NCBI RefSeq assembly: GCF_003812745.1
Contig: NZ_CP033831.1
Location: forward strand, 2,728,001 to 2,792,000
Length of the DNA: 64,000 nt
Direction: 5' to 3'
Source of the DNA: Serratia sp. FDAARGOS_506
Lineage (GTDB): Bacteria > Pseudomonadota > Gammaproteobacteria > Enterobacterales > Enterobacteriaceae
The notes below the pieces were generated by a model. The model was not told the origin of the DNA. It ran no database searches and saw only the letters and a list, made by a program, of their open reading frames with translations. Position numbers and translations under genes: made by a program. This document shows positions 1 to 9,850 of the stretch, one piece after another; within the stretch, counting starts at the first letter, position 1; each line of letters begins with the position of its first letter.

Positions 1-873
1 GCGGAGTGGCTCGGCTATCCGCGCGCGCTGCTGTTCATCTCAGGCTACGCCGCCAACCAGGCGGTGCTGGCGGCGTTGATGCAGAAAGGCGATCGCATTT
101 TGTCCGATCGCCTCAGCCACGCTTCGCTGCTGGAGGCGGCGGCGCAGTCGCCGGCCGAGCTGCGCCGCTTCCAGCACAATCAGCCGCAGGCGCTGGCGGA
201 TCTGCTGGCCAAACCCTGCGACGGGCAGCGGCTGGCGGTGACCGAAGGGGTGTTCAGCATGGATGGCGACGGCGCGCCGTTGGCGGAACTGCATCGCTTA
301 ACCCGTGCGGCGGGCGCCTGGCTGATGGTGGACGACGCCCACGGCATCGGCGTGCGCGGCGAGCAAGGCCGCGGCAGCTGCTGGCAGCAGGGCGTGCGCC
401 CTGAACTGCTGGTGGCGACCTTCGGCAAGGCGTTCGGCGTCAGCGGCGCGGCGGTGCTGTGCGATGAGGCGACCGCCGAGTATCTGCTGCAGTTCGCCCG
501 CCATCTGATCTACAGCACCGCGATGCCGCCGGCGCAGGCCTGCGCGCTGCAGGCAGCGCTGGCCTGCATTCGAGAGGGCGATGACCTGCGCGCCCGGCTG
601 CAGGACAATATTCGCCGTTTCCGCCAGGGCGCGGCACCGTTGGCGCTGACCCTGACGGACTCCGACACCGCCATCCAGCCGCTGCTGGTGGGGGACAATC
701 AACGCGCGCTCGATCTGGCAACCCGCCTGCGCGAGCGCGGGCTGTGGGTAAGCGCCATCCGCCCACCAACGGTGCCGCCGGGCGGCGCGCGGCTGCGCAT
801 CACTCTGACGGCGGCGCATCAGCCGCAGGACATCGATCGCCTGCTGGAGGTATTGCATGACGTCAGCCAATGA
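1..873 (+). CDS. bioF: 8-amino-7-oxononanoate synthase (partial, 5' end outside window)
   Basis: PLP-dependent KAPA synthase that condenses pimeloyl-ACP with L-alanine in biotin synthesis. The frame is open from base 1, so 290 C-terminal residues of a protein normally near 385 are visible and the start lies outside the window. The VDDAHGIG segment (PLP-binding Asp and His) and ATFGKAFG, with the Schiff-base lysine at bases 427-429, are the family signatures. Its 3' end overlaps bioC by 17 bp, as expected inside a bioBFCD operon. Confidence 0.97.
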   Translation, partial: AEWLGYPRALLFISGYAANQAVLAALMQKGDRILSDRLSHASLLEAAAQSPAELRRFQHNQPQALADLLAKPCDGQRLAVTEGVFSMDGDGAPLAELHRLTRAAGAWLMVDDAHGIGVRGEQGRGSCWQQGVRPELLVATFGKAFGVSGAAVLCDEATAEYLLQFARHLIYSTAMPPAQACALQAALACIREGDDLRARLQDNIRRFRQGAAPLALTLTDSDTAIQPLLVGDNQRALDLATRLRERGLWVSAIRPPTVPPGGARLRITLTAAHQPQDIDRLLEVLHDVSQ

Positions 874-1624
874 CGCGGTGAACAAACAGGCGGTCGCTTC
901 GGCCTTCAGCCGTGCCGCCGGCAGCTACGATGCCGCCGCCGCGCTGCAGCGTGACGTTGGCGAGCGCTTACTGGGGATGGGGAGTACTCATCCGGGCGAA
1001 CGGCTGCTGGATGCCGGCTGCGGCACCGGCTATTTCAGCCGCCTGTGGCGCGAGCGCGGCAAGCAGGTAACCGCGCTCGATCTGGCGCCGGGCATGCTGG
1101 ATGTCGCCCGCCAACGGCAGGCGGCGCATCATTATTTGCTGGGGGATATCGAACAGGTGCCGCTGCCCGATGCGGCGATGGACATCTGTTTCAGCAGCCT
1201 GGTGGTGCAGTGGTGCAGCGATCTGCCCGCCGCGCTGGCGGAGTTGTATCGTGTGACCCGGCCCGGTGGCGCGATCCTGTTTTCCACGCTGGCGGCGGGA
1301 TCGCTGCAGGAACTGGGGGACGCCTGGCAGCAGGTGGACGGCGAGCGCCACGTTAATGCCTTCCTGCCGCTGGCGCAGATCCGCGCCGCTTGTGCTGAAT
1401 ACCGACACGAGCTGGTCACGGAGTTACGCATCCTGAACTACCCGGACGTGATGACGCTGATGCGTTCGCTCAAGGGCATCGGGGCGACGCACCTGCATCA
1501 GGGGCGCGAGGGCGGCCTGATGTCGCGTGGCCGTCTCGCCGCGCTGCAGGCGGCTTACCCGTGCCGGCAGGGGGAATTCCCGCTCAGCTATCATCTGGTT
1601 TATGGAGTGATTTATCGTGATTAA
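857..1624 (+). CDS. bioC: malonyl-ACP O-methyltransferase BioC
   Basis: SAM-dependent methyltransferase that esterifies malonyl-ACP, disguising it as a substrate for fatty acid synthesis so that the pimeloyl chain of biotin can be built. The 255-aa protein has class I methyltransferase motif I ([10 protein letters not shown], about residues 51-60) and an acidic motif II (ALDLAPGM). It starts inside bioF (17-bp overlap) and its last 8 bp overlap bioD, so the genes are probably translationally coupled. Length agrees with enterobacterial BioC (about 250 aa). Confidence 0.96.
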   Translation: MTSANDAVNKQAVASAFSRAAGSYDAAAALQRDVGERLLGMGSTHPGERLLDAGCGTGYFSRLWRERGKQVTALDLAPGMLDVARQRQAAHHYLLGDIEQVPLPDAAMDICFSSLVVQWCSDLPAALAELYRVTRPGGAILFSTLAAGSLQELGDAWQQVDGERHVNAFLPLAQIRAACAEYRHELVTELRILNYPDVMTLMRSLKGIGATHLHQGREGGLMSRGRLAALQAAYPCRQGEFPLSYHLVYGVIYRD

Positions 1625-2291
1625 ACGTTGGTTCGTGACCGGTACCGACACCGAAGTCGGAAAAACCGTCGCCAGCAGCGCTTTGCTGCAGGCTGCCAAC
1701 CGGGCGGGCTACCGCAGCGCCGGTTATAAGCCGGTGGCTTCCGGCAGCGAGATGACCACCGAGGGGCTGCGCAACGGCGACGCGCTGGCACTGCAGGCCA
1801 ACAGCGGCGTGGCGCTTCGCTACGACGAAGTGAACCCTTACGTTTTTGCTGAACCGACCTCGCCGCATATCGTCAGCGCCGATGAAGGCCGACCGATCGA
1901 CGCGGCGCGGCTGTCCGACGGCCTGCGCCGGCTGGAGCAGCGCGCCGACTGGGTGCTGGTCGAGGGGGCCGGCGGGTGGTTTACCCCGTTGTCGGCGCAG
2001 TACACCTTCGCCGACTGGGTGCAGCAGGAGCAACTGCCGGTGATCTTGGTGGTGGGCATTAAACTGGGCTGCATCAACCACGCGGTGCTGACAGCGCAGG
2101 CGGTGCGACAGGCGGGGCTGACGCTGGCCGGTTGGATCGCCAACGACGTGACGCCGCCGGGGCGGCGGCATCAGGAATATCTGGCTACGCTGCGCCGCAT
2201 GCTGCCGGCACCGCTGCTGGGCGAAATCCCGCACCTGCCTCAGGCCGAACGGGCGCCGTTGGGGCAGTATCTGGATGTCAGCCTGTTATAA
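1617..2291 (+). CDS. bioD: dethiobiotin synthetase BioD
   Basis: ATP-dependent carboxylase that closes the ureido ring of dethiobiotin, the penultimate step of biotin synthesis. The 224-aa cytoplasmic protein opens with the family P-loop GTDTEVGKT (residues 9-17). VEGAGGWFTPL further on is the conserved substrate/ATP loop. The start is GTG at 1617, inside the last codons of bioC; no later start would keep the P-loop. A strong hairpin follows the stop, so this is the last gene of the operon. Confidence 0.96.
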   Translation: MIKRWFVTGTDTEVGKTVASSALLQAANRAGYRSAGYKPVASGSEMTTEGLRNGDALALQANSGVALRYDEVNPYVFAEPTSPHIVSADEGRPIDAARLSDGLRRLEQRADWVLVEGAGGWFTPLSAQYTFADWVQQEQLPVILVVGIKLGCINHAVLTAQAVRQAGLTLAGWIANDVTPPGRRHQEYLATLRRMLPAPLLGEIPHLPQAERAPLGQYLDVSLL

Positions 2292-2298
2292 ACGCTCA

Positions 2299-2320
2299 AT
2301 GAGGGGGCTTTCCCCCTCAT
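2299..2320. terminator. bidirectional hairpin between bioD and the convergent ABC ATPase gene
   Basis: A perfect 9-bp stem (ATGAGGGGG / CCCCCTCAT) with a CTTT loop lies between two converging genes and overlaps the stop region of the minus-strand gene. There is no long T tract on either side, so efficiency is uncertain. Confidence 0.6.
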
Positions 2321-3039
2321 CCTCCTTCCTGTCCCGCCAGCTCGGTACCGATCAACGCCTCATCCAGCTGCGCCAGCGCACCGTGCGCCACAGTGCGCCC
2401 GCTGTCCAACAGGCAAAAGCGGTCCGCCACCCGGCGCACGAACGCTAACTGATGTTCCACCAGTAAAATGGTCATGCCTAATTCGCGGTTGAGCCGGCGG
2501 ATCACGTTGCCTATGTCGGCGGCGATCGAGGGCGGCACGCCCGCCGTCGGTTCGTCGAGGATCAGCAGCGCCGGCTCTTGGGCCAGCGCACGAGCAATCG
2601 CCAGCTGGCGTTGGGCGCCCAAGCAAAGATCGCCGGCGCGGCGTGCGCGCATCTGGCGCAGATGGGGGAACAGGCTGTAGATCAGCGGCGGAATGCGGCG
2701 AGGGGCGCCGCGCCCGGCCATTTGCGCCACCTGCAGATTCTCCTCCACGCTCAGCTGCGAGAAGAGCTGCCGCCCCTGGGGTACGTGGCTGATGCCGAGT
2801 GCGGCGCGGCGCTCCATCGGCTGCAGCAGCAGGTTTTGCGGCGGCTGATCCGCCGGCTGCCAGGTCATGCTGCCGCTCACTACAGGCAGATGCCCCATGA
2901 TGCAGTTGACCAGCGTGGTTTTGCCCACGCCGTTGCGCCCAAGCAGCACGGTACACTGGCCACGCGGCAGCTCCAGGTTGATGTCCCACAGGGTGTGGTT
3001 CTGCCCGTAAAATTGATTGACCGATCTCAGGTTCAGCAT
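2317..3039 (-). CDS. solitary UrtE/LivF-like ABC transporter ATP-binding protein with altered signature motif
   Basis: A 240-aa single ATPase domain closest in pattern to UrtE/LivF, the ATPases of urea and branched-chain amino acid importers. Walker A is GRNGVGKT (34-41), Walker B LLILDE (158-163), followed by PTAGVPPSIA as in UrtE, and the H-loop is VEH (194-196). The C-loop, LSGGQ in nearly all ABC proteins, reads LCLGAQ (138-143), losing the serine and first glycycl position. No permease or binding-protein gene is nearby. An SD (GGAG, 8 nt) precedes the ATG. It sits between bioD and uvrB, which are adjacent in E. coli, so it is an insertion here. The transporter it served, if any, cannot be told from this window. 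Confidence 0.8.
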   Translation of the reverse strand: MLNLRSVNQFYGQNHTLWDINLELPRGQCTVLLGRNGVGKTTLVNCIMGHLPVVSGSMTWQPADQPPQNLLLQPMERRAALGISHVPQGRQLFSQLSVEENLQVAQMAGRGAPRRIPPLIYSLFPHLRQMRARRAGDLCLGAQRQLAIARALAQEPALLILDEPTAGVPPSIAADIGNVIRRLNRELGMTILLVEHQLAFVRRVADRFCLLDSGRTVAHGALAQLDEALIGTELAGQEGG

Positions 3040-3693
3040 TTGACATTCTCCTCATAGACGCCCGTTTCACTCGTTGGCGGGGACTGCAAAGGCCGCATGG
3101 GCGGCGGATTTCCCGAGTGTGGTAATGTCTGGAACAAAATGCCGTCCGTCTAATGAGCCAGAGCAAGGTCTGCGGTGGACGGAATGACAGTCAATATGTC
3201 GTTAAAAACGACGCTTGTGACGACTTGGTGTCGTTCTTGCGCTTTTACGGGCGATAGCACTGCGGCGGTCATGTGCCGCGGCAGGCAGTGCATCATGCTG
3301 CCGCACCGCGTTTATACGCAGGAATATGAAGCAACTCCCAGGCCAGTTTTTGCCGCCGGGTGAAAACGGGGATTGTTACCACCTTGTTAACCGCTGGTCA
3401 GGCCTGACGCGCGCTGCCGTGGCGGCCTGAAAATGCGCAGGGAAGTTAACCCGGACGTTTTTTGCACTCTCATGGTGCTCTTCGGTGAGAAGATGGTGCA
3501 AGGCGTTGCGCCGCCGTCAAGAGCGATCCGCGTGAAAGGGGACAATGCGATTTTGGCAATGGGGATTTTTAGTATTAATCGGCATAAACAAAGCGATATT
3601 TTTATGAAAAAATAACTAAAAAAGGCATTTTGGTGAGTGTAAAGGGCGAAAAGCTTTCTTTCTGTAACTCCCGCCCCGGGCGGGGCGGTGAGA

Positions 3694-3729
3694 GTTATCC
3701 ACTATTCCTGTGGATAACCTTGTGTATTA
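3694..3729. promoter_or_regulatory. DARS1-like DnaA-reactivating site (cluster of three DnaA boxes)
   Basis: Two inward-facing DnaA boxes, TTATCCACT (3695-3703) and TGTGGATAA (3709-3717, a perfect box in reverse), form an 8-bp inverted repeat with a 9-bp gap. A third, one-mismatch box TGTGTATTA (3721-3729) follows 3 bp later. In E. coli, DARS1, which converts ADP-DnaA to apo-DnaA and so promotes replication initiation, lies between bioD and uvrB and has a core of three DnaA boxes. Position and architecture both match here. The identity is inferred from synteny and the boxes. Confidence 0.75.
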
Positions 3730-4014
3730 GATTTAGAAAAACGCTGTAAAGCGAGAGCCGACGCGGGTTCTGTTCGCTTTGTCCGCATTCTCGTCTTTTT
3801 GTTAATGTCATTAAATATCAGTAATTTAATTAAAATCAAGACGCAAGGGCATTGATCAGGTCTCTATGTATGATTTTTCGACGCCGTGCTAACAATAAGT
3901 TAATTCGCGGCATGTTCTGGGGATAAATCTGTTATTGACAATAAAAATGTCACCGGGCTGTAACGCCACGGTGCAACCGCGTTGCCGCGGCGCCGGGCGC
4001 AGTGACGAATCCGC

Positions 4015-4042
4015 TTGAAGCTGGTTTTATATCCAGTATCAT
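4015..4042 (+). promoter_or_regulatory. uvrB promoter with LexA (SOS) box
   Basis: The 20-bp sequence at 4019-4038 has CTGG-N8-CCAG half sites in the LexA frame (consensus CTGT-N8-ACAG) and closely resembles the known E. coli uvrB SOS box. It fills the spacer between TTGAAG (4015-4020) and TATCAT (4037-4042), so bound LexA would cover the promoter. It lies about 110 bp upstream of the uvrB ATG, which predicts DNA-damage induction. Confidence 0.75.
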
Positions 4043-4146
4043 GGGCACTGGCGCAAATTGCCGACACTTTCCATAATTAGGGGCCATGCCCGGCGCAGAG
4101 CCGGCGGGCCGCCTGAGCGCGCGCATCTCCACAGGGTAGCCGAGCA

Positions 4147-6159
4147 ATGAGTAAACTTTTCAAACTGCATTCAGAGTTCAAACCGGCCGGCGATCAGCCG
4201 GAAGCCATCCGCAAACTGGAAGAGGGGCTGGAAGACGGCCTGGCGCACCAGACGCTGCTGGGGGTAACCGGTTCGGGCAAGACATTCACCATCGCCAACG
4301 TGATAGCCGATCTGAATCGGCCGACCATGGTGCTGGCGCCGAACAAGACGCTGGCGGCGCAGCTGTACGGCGAGATGAAAGAGTTTTTCCCGGAGAATGC
4401 GGTGGAATACTTCGTCTCTTACTACGACTACTACCAGCCGGAAGCCTACGTGCCCAGCTCCGACACCTTCATTGAAAAAGACGCTTCGGTGAACGAGCAC
4501 ATCGAGCAGATGCGCCTTTCCGCCACCAAGGCGCTGCTGGAGCGGCGCGACGTGGTGGTGGTGGCGTCGGTGTCGGCGATCTACGGCCTGGGCGATCCGG
4601 ATCTTTACCTGAAGATGATGCTGCACCTGACTCAAGGCATGATCATCGATCAACGATCCATTTTGCGCCGGCTGGCGGAGCTGCAGTATTCCCGCAACGA
4701 TCAGGCCTTCCAGCGCGCCACCTTCCGCGTGCGCGGCGAGGTAATCGACATCTACCCTGCGGAATCGGACGAGCTGGCGCTGCGCGTCGAGCTGTTCGAC
4801 GACGAAGTGGAGCGGCTGTCGCTGTTCGATCCGCTGACCGGGCAGATCGAGCAGGTGGTGCCGCGTTTTACCATCTACCCGAAATCGCACTACGTGACGC
4901 CGCGCGAGCGGATCATGCAGGCGATGGAAGAGATCAAGGTCGATCTGGCGGACCGTCGCAAGGTGCTGCTGGCCAACAACAAGCTGCTGGAAGAGCAGCG
5001 CCTGACGCAGCGCACCCAGTTCGATCTGGAGATGATGAACGAGCTGGGTTACTGCTCGGGGATCGAAAACTACTCGCGCTACCTGTCCGGGCGCGCCGAG
5101 GGCGAGCCACCGCCGACGCTGTTCGACTACCTGCCGGCGGACGGCCTGCTGGTGGTCGACGAATCCCACGTCACCATTCCGCAGATCGGCGCGATGTTCA
5201 AGGGCGATCGCGCGCGTAAAGAAACGCTGGTGGAGTACGGCTTCCGCCTGCCGTCGGCGCTGGACAACCGCCCCTTGCGCTTCGAGGAATTCGAGGCGCT
5301 GGCGCCGCAGACCATCTATGTTTCCGCGACGCCGGGCAAATATGAACTGGAGAAATCCGGCGGCGATCTGATCGATCAGGTGGTGCGGCCGACCGGGTTG
5401 CTGGATCCGATCGTGGAAGTGAGGCCGGTCACCACCCAGGTGGACGATCTGCTCTCCGAGATCCGCAAGCGCGCGGCGATCAACGAGCGCGTGCTGGTGA
5501 CCACCCTGACCAAACGCATGGCGGAAGACCTGACCGAATACCTGGAAGAGCATGGCGAGCGCGTGCGCTACCTGCACTCGGACATCGATACCGTGGAACG
5601 GGTCGAAATCATCCGTGACCTGCGTCTGGGCGAGTTTGACGTGCTGGTGGGCATCAACCTGTTGCGTGAGGGGCTCGACATGCCTGAGGTGTCGCTGGTG
5701 GCGATTCTGGACGCCGACAAGGAAGGCTTCCTGCGTTCCGAGCGTTCGCTGATCCAGACCATCGGCCGCGCGGCGCGTAACCTGAACGGCAAGGCGATCC
5801 TGTATGGCGATCGCATCACCGACTCGATGGCCAAGGCGATCGGCGAAACCGAGCGGCGCCGCGCCAAGCAGCAGGCCTACAACGAAGCCAACGGCATCGT
5901 GCCGCAGGGGCTGAACAAGAAGATCGGCGATATTCTGCAGATCGGCCAGCCGGTCAACCGCGCCAAGAGCAAAGGCAAGGGCAAGGCGGTGGACGGCGGC
6001 GCTCAGCTTCAGAACCTTACGCCGAAAGCGCTGGATCAGAAAATCCGCGATCTGGAGGCGCAAATGTACACTCACGCGCAAAACCTGGAATTCGAGCAGG
6101 CGGCTGCCCTGCGCGACGAGATCCATCAGCTGCGCGAACAGTTCATCGCGATTTCCTGA
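4147..6159 (+). CDS. uvrB: excinuclease ABC subunit B
   Basis: Damage-verification helicase of nucleotide excision repair; it is loaded by UvrA and recruits UvrC. At 670 aa it is full length (E. coli 673). Visible features are Walker A GVTGSGKT (39-46), the beta-hairpin segment [12 protein letters not shown] (about 92-103) that inserts between DNA strands, helicase motif VDESH, the motif V-VI region ending QTIGRAARN, and the C-terminal UVR motif that binds UvrC (last 40 residues). Start is ATG at 4147 following a GTAGCCGAGCA leader. Expression should be SOS-controlled through the LexA box upstream. Confidence 0.98.
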   Translation: MSKLFKLHSEFKPAGDQPEAIRKLEEGLEDGLAHQTLLGVTGSGKTFTIANVIADLNRPTMVLAPNKTLAAQLYGEMKEFFPENAVEYFVSYYDYYQPEAYVPSSDTFIEKDASVNEHIEQMRLSATKALLERRDVVVVASVSAIYGLGDPDLYLKMMLHLTQGMIIDQRSILRRLAELQYSRNDQAFQRATFRVRGEVIDIYPAESDELALRVELFDDEVERLSLFDPLTGQIEQVVPRFTIYPKSHYVTPRERIMQAMEEIKVDLADRRKVLLANNKLLEEQRLTQRTQFDLEMMNELGYCSGIENYSRYLSGRAEGEPPPTLFDYLPADGLLVVDESHVTIPQIGAMFKGDRARKETLVEYGFRLPSALDNRPLRFEEFEALAPQTIYVSATPGKYELEKSGGDLIDQVVRPTGLLDPIVEVRPVTTQVDDLLSEIRKRAAINERVLVTTLTKRMAEDLTEYLEEHGERVRYLHSDIDTVERVEIIRDLRLGEFDVLVGINLLREGLDMPEVSLVAILDADKEGFLRSERSLIQTIGRAARNLNGKAILYGDRITDSMAKAIGETERRRAKQQAYNEANGIVPQGLNKKIGDILQIGQPVNRAKSKGKGKAVDGGAQLQNLTPKALDQKIRDLEAQMYTHAQNLEFEQAAALRDEIHQLREQFIAIS

Positions 6160-6259
6160 CCGTTGGATGGCGCCCGCGCTGCGGGCGTCGAAATTCCTTG
6201 TCGGCCGTGCCAAAGCTGTTAAGGTGTGCGGCCCGATCTGACCACGAAGAGTATCGAAC

Positions 6260-6526
6260 ATGAGTCAACACCAGTCCAAAGACCCGCTGCACGGCGTGAC
6301 GCTGGAACAACTGCTGAATAAACTGGTGGATCACTACGGTTGGTCCGAGCTGGGGGCGCGCATTCGCATCAACTGCTTCCGCAGCGATCCGAGCATCAAG
6401 TCCAGCCTGAAGTTTTTGCGTCGCACGCCCTGGGCGCGCAAAGAGGTAGAAGATCTGTATATCGATATGGTCAGCCACCCCGCCCCAGCCAGCGATAATC
6501 CCTGGCTGCGCGGGCGAGACGGTTAA
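6260..6526 (+). CDS. VF530 family (DUF2132) small DNA-binding-like protein
   Basis: A basic 88-aa protein of the VF530/DUF2132 family, seen mainly in gamma-proteobacteria. The conserved core is [16 protein letters not shown], then GARIRINCF and [14 protein letters not shown] structure of the founding Vibrio protein suggested a nucleic-acid-binding fold; no cellular role is established. It lies 100 bp downstream of uvrB on the same strand and could be read through from it. Its 3' end faces yvcK, leaving only 6 bp between the stops. Confidence 0.85.
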   Translation: MSQHQSKDPLHGVTLEQLLNKLVDHYGWSELGARIRINCFRSDPSIKSSLKFLRRTPWARKEVEDLYIDMVSHPAPASDNPWLRGRDG

Positions 6527-6532
6527 ATTCGG

Positions 6533-7450
6533 TCAGCGGCGGGCGGCCAGCTCCACCAGCGCCCGATCCAGCGCCTGGCGCAGCAGTTGGCGATCGTGGC
6601 GATAAGGGATGTCGCTCGCTTCCAGCGGCTGTTGAATCACGACCCGATCCTGCACTTCACTGGCGTCTACCGCCGGGCCGACGATCAGGGCATCGATCAT
6701 CGGGCGGCCGATCTTATCTTCCATCAGCGTCAGCTTATCCTTTAACGACAGCGCCGCGGCGGCCACGCTCAGCTCGCGGCCGAGGTTGCCGATATAGATC
6801 ATGCTGGCGCTGCTGCGACGCAGTGCCTGGGTGAGATCGTCCAGCAGCAGCAGCGGCATCAGGCTGGTGAGGAAACTGCCCGGTCCGATCAGGATCACGT
6901 CAGCCTGCGCGATGGCGTCCAGCGCTTCGCGCGTGGCGTTGACCGGCGGCGACAGCATCAGCTCCTGCGGCATATGGGTCAGCTGATCGACATTCACTTC
7001 ACCGTAAACGTGATTGCCTTCGTGATCGTGCGCCATCAAATCTACCGGTTGCTCCGACATCGGAATCAGCGCCGCGTCGACCTTCAGCAGGCTGCGCACC
7101 AGGTTTATCGCTTCCAGCGGGCGAACGCTAAGATGATCCAGCGCTTTCAGCATCAGGTTGCCGAGGTTGTGGCCGGCCAGTTCGCCGTTGCCGCTGAAGC
7201 GGTATTCGAACATCGCCGAGGCGACGCTCGGTTCGGTGATCAGCTGGTTGAGACAGTTACGGGTATCGCCCCAGGCAATGCCGCCTTCCGAACGGCGGAT
7301 GCGGCCGGTGGAGCCGCCGTTGTCGGTAGTGGTGACGATGCCGGTCAGGCGGGAGCCTAAGGACGACAGGGCCGACATCACACGGCCCAGGCCGTGTCCG
7401 CCGCCTAACGCCACCACGCGGTCGAGATCGGCCAGGGTACGATTACGCAT
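6533..7450 (-). CDS. yvcK: YvcK/CofD-like family protein (gluconeogenesis factor type)
   Basis: Member of the CofD-like YvcK family (YbhK in E. coli). B. subtilis YvcK binds UDP-sugars and is needed for growth on gluconeogenic carbon and for cell-wall homeostasis; the enterobacterial role is undefined. The N-terminal [10 protein letters not shown] and [11 protein letters not shown] motifs form the nucleotide-sugar-binding Rossmann part. I start at the ATG at 7450 (305 aa, E. coli 302) because AAGGA lies 7 nt upstream and the E. coli protein begins with the same [10 protein letters not shown]. An upstream in-frame ATG at 7570 would add 40 residues not found in the family. Confidence 0.93.
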   Translation of the reverse strand: MRNRTLADLDRVVALGGGHGLGRVMSALSSLGSRLTGIVTTTDNGGSTGRIRRSEGGIAWGDTRNCLNQLITEPSVASAMFEYRFSGNGELAGHNLGNLMLKALDHLSVRPLEAINLVRSLLKVDAALIPMSEQPVDLMAHDHEGNHVYGEVNVDQLTHMPQELMLSPPVNATREALDAIAQADVILIGPGSFLTSLMPLLLLDDLTQALRRSSASMIYIGNLGRELSVAAAALSLKDKLTLMEDKIGRPMIDALIVGPAVDASEVQDRVVIQQPLEASDIPYRHDRQLLRQALDRALVELAARR

Positions 7451-7599
7451 AAATTTCCTTACAAAGGGGCTGAACTGCCCGCATAAGGTAGCGGATCCGG
7501 CATAAAAACGCGATAAGAGTGTCATTTGCGTGATTCCGGTCAATTCGTCCGCGCAACTGATGTTTATCATGGTTTACCCGAATACGCGGCGTCTAAAAA

Positions 7600-7623
7600 C
7601 GCTGTATAGACAATTATATAGCG
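7600..7623. promoter_or_regulatory. ModE-like operator upstream of moaA
   Basis: CGCTGTATA (7600-7608) and TATATAGCG (7615-7623) form an inverted repeat matching at 8 of 9 positions with a 6-bp gap, close to the TATAT/ATATA palindrome bound by molybdate-ModE. In E. coli ModE activates moaA. The site is about 120 bp upstream of the Moco riboswitch, in the region shared with divergent yvcK. Confidence 0.6.
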
Positions 7624-7720
7624 AATTTACGCGTTGGCTATCGTTGCCGATTAGCGCTAGAATTCTGCTGAAAACCACGGTTTCGTTCCGGCTACTCAAG
7701 GTAGCGGGAAGAGAAATCAA

Positions 7721-7832
7721 ACTCCTAGCCCCTGCGCCTACGTTGTTCATCAGGAACGATATGGCGCCTGGGCCGTGGCGAAGTCAGCCACCAGGGTGCA
7801 GAGGGGAAACGCTCGCATCTCCCGACTTTGGA
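7721..7832 (+). ncRNA. Moco (molybdenum cofactor) riboswitch upstream of moaA
   Basis: The leader contains the conserved blocks of the Moco RNA motif known from E. coli moaA: CTCCTAGCCCCTGCGCC, a hairpin closed by GCGCC/GGCGC around a GTTC-ATCA-GGAAC stem, the GGGCCGTGGCGAAGTCAGCC block, and the closing GCAGAGGGG strand that pairs with CCCCTGC. It ends a few bases before the moaA Shine-Dalgarno (GGAAAGG), so ligand binding could control translation of the moa operon. Exact ends are approximate. Confidence 0.82.
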
Positions 7833-7840
7833 AAGGTGTT

Positions 7841-8827
7841 ATGGTGCCGCAACTCATTGATGCTTATGAGCGCAAGTTCTATTACCTGCGCTTGTCGATC
7901 ACCGACGTGTGCAACTTTCGTTGCACCTATTGTCTGCCCGACGGCTACAAGCCGAGCGGCAGCCCGAAAAGCTTCCTGTCGCTGGATGAAATCCGCCGCG
8001 TCAGCCGCGCGTTCGCCGAACTGGGTACCGAAAAGGTGCGTCTGACCGGCGGCGAGCCTTCGCTGCGCCGCGATTTTACCGAGATCATCGCCGCCGTGCG
8101 GGAAAACCCGGCCATCCGTACCCTGGCGGTCACCACCAACGGCTACCGTCTGGCGCGCGACGTCGCCGCCTGGCGTGACGCGGGTCTGACGGCGATCAAC
8201 GTCAGCGTCGACAGCCTGGATCCCCGTCAGTTTCACGCCATCACCGGTCAGGACAAGTTCCGCCAGGTGATGGACGGCATCGACGCCGCCTTCAGCGCCG
8301 GTTTCAGCAAGGTCAAGGTCAACGCGGTGCTGATGCGCGACGTTAACCACCAGCAGCTCGGCGCCTTTCTCGCCTGGATCAAAGACCGGCCTATCCAGCT
8401 GCGTTTTATCGAACTGATGGAAACCGGCGAGGGCGGCGAGCTGTTTCGCAAACACCACGTTTCCGGCGAAGTGATTCGCCGGCAGCTGGAGCAGCAGGGC
8501 TGGCAGCGCCAGGCGCGCGGCCGCAGCGACGGCCCGGCGCAGGTGTTCAGCCACCCGGACTACCAGGGTGAGGTGGGTCTTATCATGCCTTATGAGAAAG
8601 ACTTCTGCGCCAGCTGCAACCGGCTGCGCGTTTCTTCCATCGGCAATCTGCACCTGTGTCTGTTCGGCGAGCAGGGGGTGCCCCTGCGCGATCTGCTGGC
8701 GGACGACGGCCAGCTCGACGCGCTGAAGGCGCGCATCCAGAGCGGGCTGCTGAGCAAGAAGCAGACCCATTTCCTGCATCAGGGCAACAGCGGGATCACC
8801 CAGAACCTGTCGTTTATCGGCGGCTGA
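7841..8827 (+). CDS. moaA: GTP 3',8-cyclase MoaA
   Basis: Radical-SAM enzyme that rearranges GTP to 3',8-cyclo-GTP, the first step of molybdenum cofactor synthesis. The N-terminal cluster cysteines are C24, C28 and C31 (CNFRCTYC). The C-terminal [4Fe-4S] GTP-binding cluster is CASCNRLR followed 13 residues later by LCLFGE. The protein ends in GG as required for the MoaC handover. The ATG at 7841 (328 aa, E. coli 329) has SD GGAAAGG; the in-frame start at 7775 would put the riboswitch 3' part inside the coding sequence. First gene of moaABCDE. Confidence 0.97.
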   Translation: MVPQLIDAYERKFYYLRLSITDVCNFRCTYCLPDGYKPSGSPKSFLSLDEIRRVSRAFAELGTEKVRLTGGEPSLRRDFTEIIAAVRENPAIRTLAVTTNGYRLARDVAAWRDAGLTAINVSVDSLDPRQFHAITGQDKFRQVMDGIDAAFSAGFSKVKVNAVLMRDVNHQQLGAFLAWIKDRPIQLRFIELMETGEGGELFRKHHVSGEVIRRQLEQQGWQRQARGRSDGPAQVFSHPDYQGEVGLIMPYEKDFCASCNRLRVSSIGNLHLCLFGEQGVPLRDLLADDGQLDALKARIQSGLLSKKQTHFLHQGNSGITQNLSFIGG

Positions 8828-8851
8828 CAGCCAATAGGAGCCTATTGAACC

Positions 8852-9367
8852 ATGAGCCATGCGAGCAGCGAGTTTATTCCGGCGCATATCGCCATCCTGA
8901 CCGTGTCCGACAGCCGCGGCGCGGCGGAAGACACCTCCGGCCAATATCTGCAGGAAGCGGCGCAGGAAGCCGGTCATCAGGTGGTGGATCGCGCCATCGT
9001 CAAAGATGACATTTACCAGATCCGCGCGCGGGTTTCCGCCTGGATCGCCGATGACAGCGTGCAGGCGGTGCTGATCACCGGCGGCACCGGTTTTACCGCC
9101 CGCGACAACACGCCAGAAGCGCTGCTACCGCTGTTCGACAGAGAGGTGGAAGGGTTCGGCGAACTGTTCCGCATGGTGTCGTACGAAGAGATCGGCACCG
9201 CAACGATCCAGTCGCGCGCGCTGGCCGGCCTGGCCAACCGCACGGTGATCTTCGCTATGCCGGGTTCCACCCGCGCCTGCCGCACCGCCTGGGAGCGGAT
9301 TATCGAAGAGCAGTTGGACGCGCGCCATCGCCCGTGCAACTTCCAGCCCCACTTGAAGAAGCCCTGA
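8852..9367 (+). CDS. moaB: molybdenum cofactor biosynthesis protein MoaB
   Basis: MogA/MoaB-type protein of the molybdopterin adenylyltransferase superfamily. In E. coli it is not essential for cofactor synthesis, its task being covered by MogA. The 171-aa length and the [15 protein letters not shown] loop, plus [10 protein letters not shown] near the C-terminus, mark the family. It begins 24 bp after moaA with an AGGAG-type ribosome-binding site (ATAGGAGCC), and moaC starts 3 bp after its stop. Confidence 0.96.
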   Translation: MSHASSEFIPAHIAILTVSDSRGAAEDTSGQYLQEAAQEAGHQVVDRAIVKDDIYQIRARVSAWIADDSVQAVLITGGTGFTARDNTPEALLPLFDREVEGFGELFRMVSYEEIGTATIQSRALAGLANRTVIFAMPGSTRACRTAWERIIEEQLDARHRPCNFQPHLKKP

Positions 9368-9370
9368 GTC

Positions 9371-9850
9371 ATGACACAGCTAACCCACATTAACGCCGCC
9401 GGCGAAGCCCATATGGTTGACGTTTCCGCCAAGGCCGAAACGGTGCGCGAGGCGCGCGCCGAAGCCTTCGTCGAGATGCTGCCCGCCACGCTGGCGATGA
9501 TCGTCGACGGCAGCCATCACAAGGGCGACGTGTTCGCCACGGCGCGCATCGCCGGCATTCAGGCGGCCAAACGCACCTGGGAGCTGATCCCGCTGTGCCA
9601 CCCACTGATGCTGAGCAAGGTCGAAGTGCAGCTGGAGGCGCAAACGCAGCACAACCGGGTGCGCATCGAAACCTGCTGCCGGCTGACCGGCAAAACCGGC
9701 GTCGAGATGGAGGCGCTGACCGCCGCCTCGGTGGCGGCATTGACCATCTATGACATGTGCAAAGCGGTACAGAAAGACATGGTGATCGGCCCGGTGCGCC
9801 TGCTGGCGAAAAGCGGCGGCAAATCCGGCGATTTTAAGGTGAACGTATGA
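9371..9850 (+). CDS. moaC: cyclic pyranopterin monophosphate synthase MoaC
   Basis: Converts 3',8-cyclo-GTP made by MoaA into cyclic pyranopterin monophosphate. At 159 aa it is standard length. Conserved stretches are DGSHHKGDV, the IPLCHPLML active-site loop, and [19 protein letters not shown] near the C-terminus with [10 protein letters not shown] at the end. Its last 4 bp overlap the start of moaD (ATGA), indicating translational coupling. Confidence 0.97.
   Translation: MTQLTHINAAGEAHMVDVSAKAETVREARAEAFVEMLPATLAMIVDGSHHKGDVFATARIAGIQAAKRTWELIPLCHPLMLSKVEVQLEAQTQHNRVRIETCCRLTGKTGVEMEALTAASVAALTIYDMCKAVQKDMVIGPVRLLAKSGGKSGDFKVNV

Larger units (their letters stand above)
3040..4146. other. 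1.1-kb gene-free region between the ABC ATPase gene and uvrB
   Basis: This long non-coding stretch separates two divergent genes. I could support two things in it: a cluster of DnaA boxes at 3694-3729 and a LexA-box promoter for uvrB near 4015-4042, both listed separately. Two short open frames (3175-3363 and 3433-3615) have no convincing ribosome-binding site or recognisable protein. The middle (3540-3950) is clearly more AT-rich than the flanking genes, as expected for regulatory DNA. Confidence 0.6.

Noticed and set aside
3433-3615. 60-codon frame in the region before uvrB
   Set aside because: No convincing SD, no recognisable protein, and it lies in AT-rich regulatory DNA next to the DnaA boxes.
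4171-6261. 696-codon open frame antisense to uvrB
   Set aside because: It mirrors a GC-rich, strongly conserved gene in the opposite strand; composition is His/Arg/Gln/Val-rich as in antisense shadows, and it matches no family.
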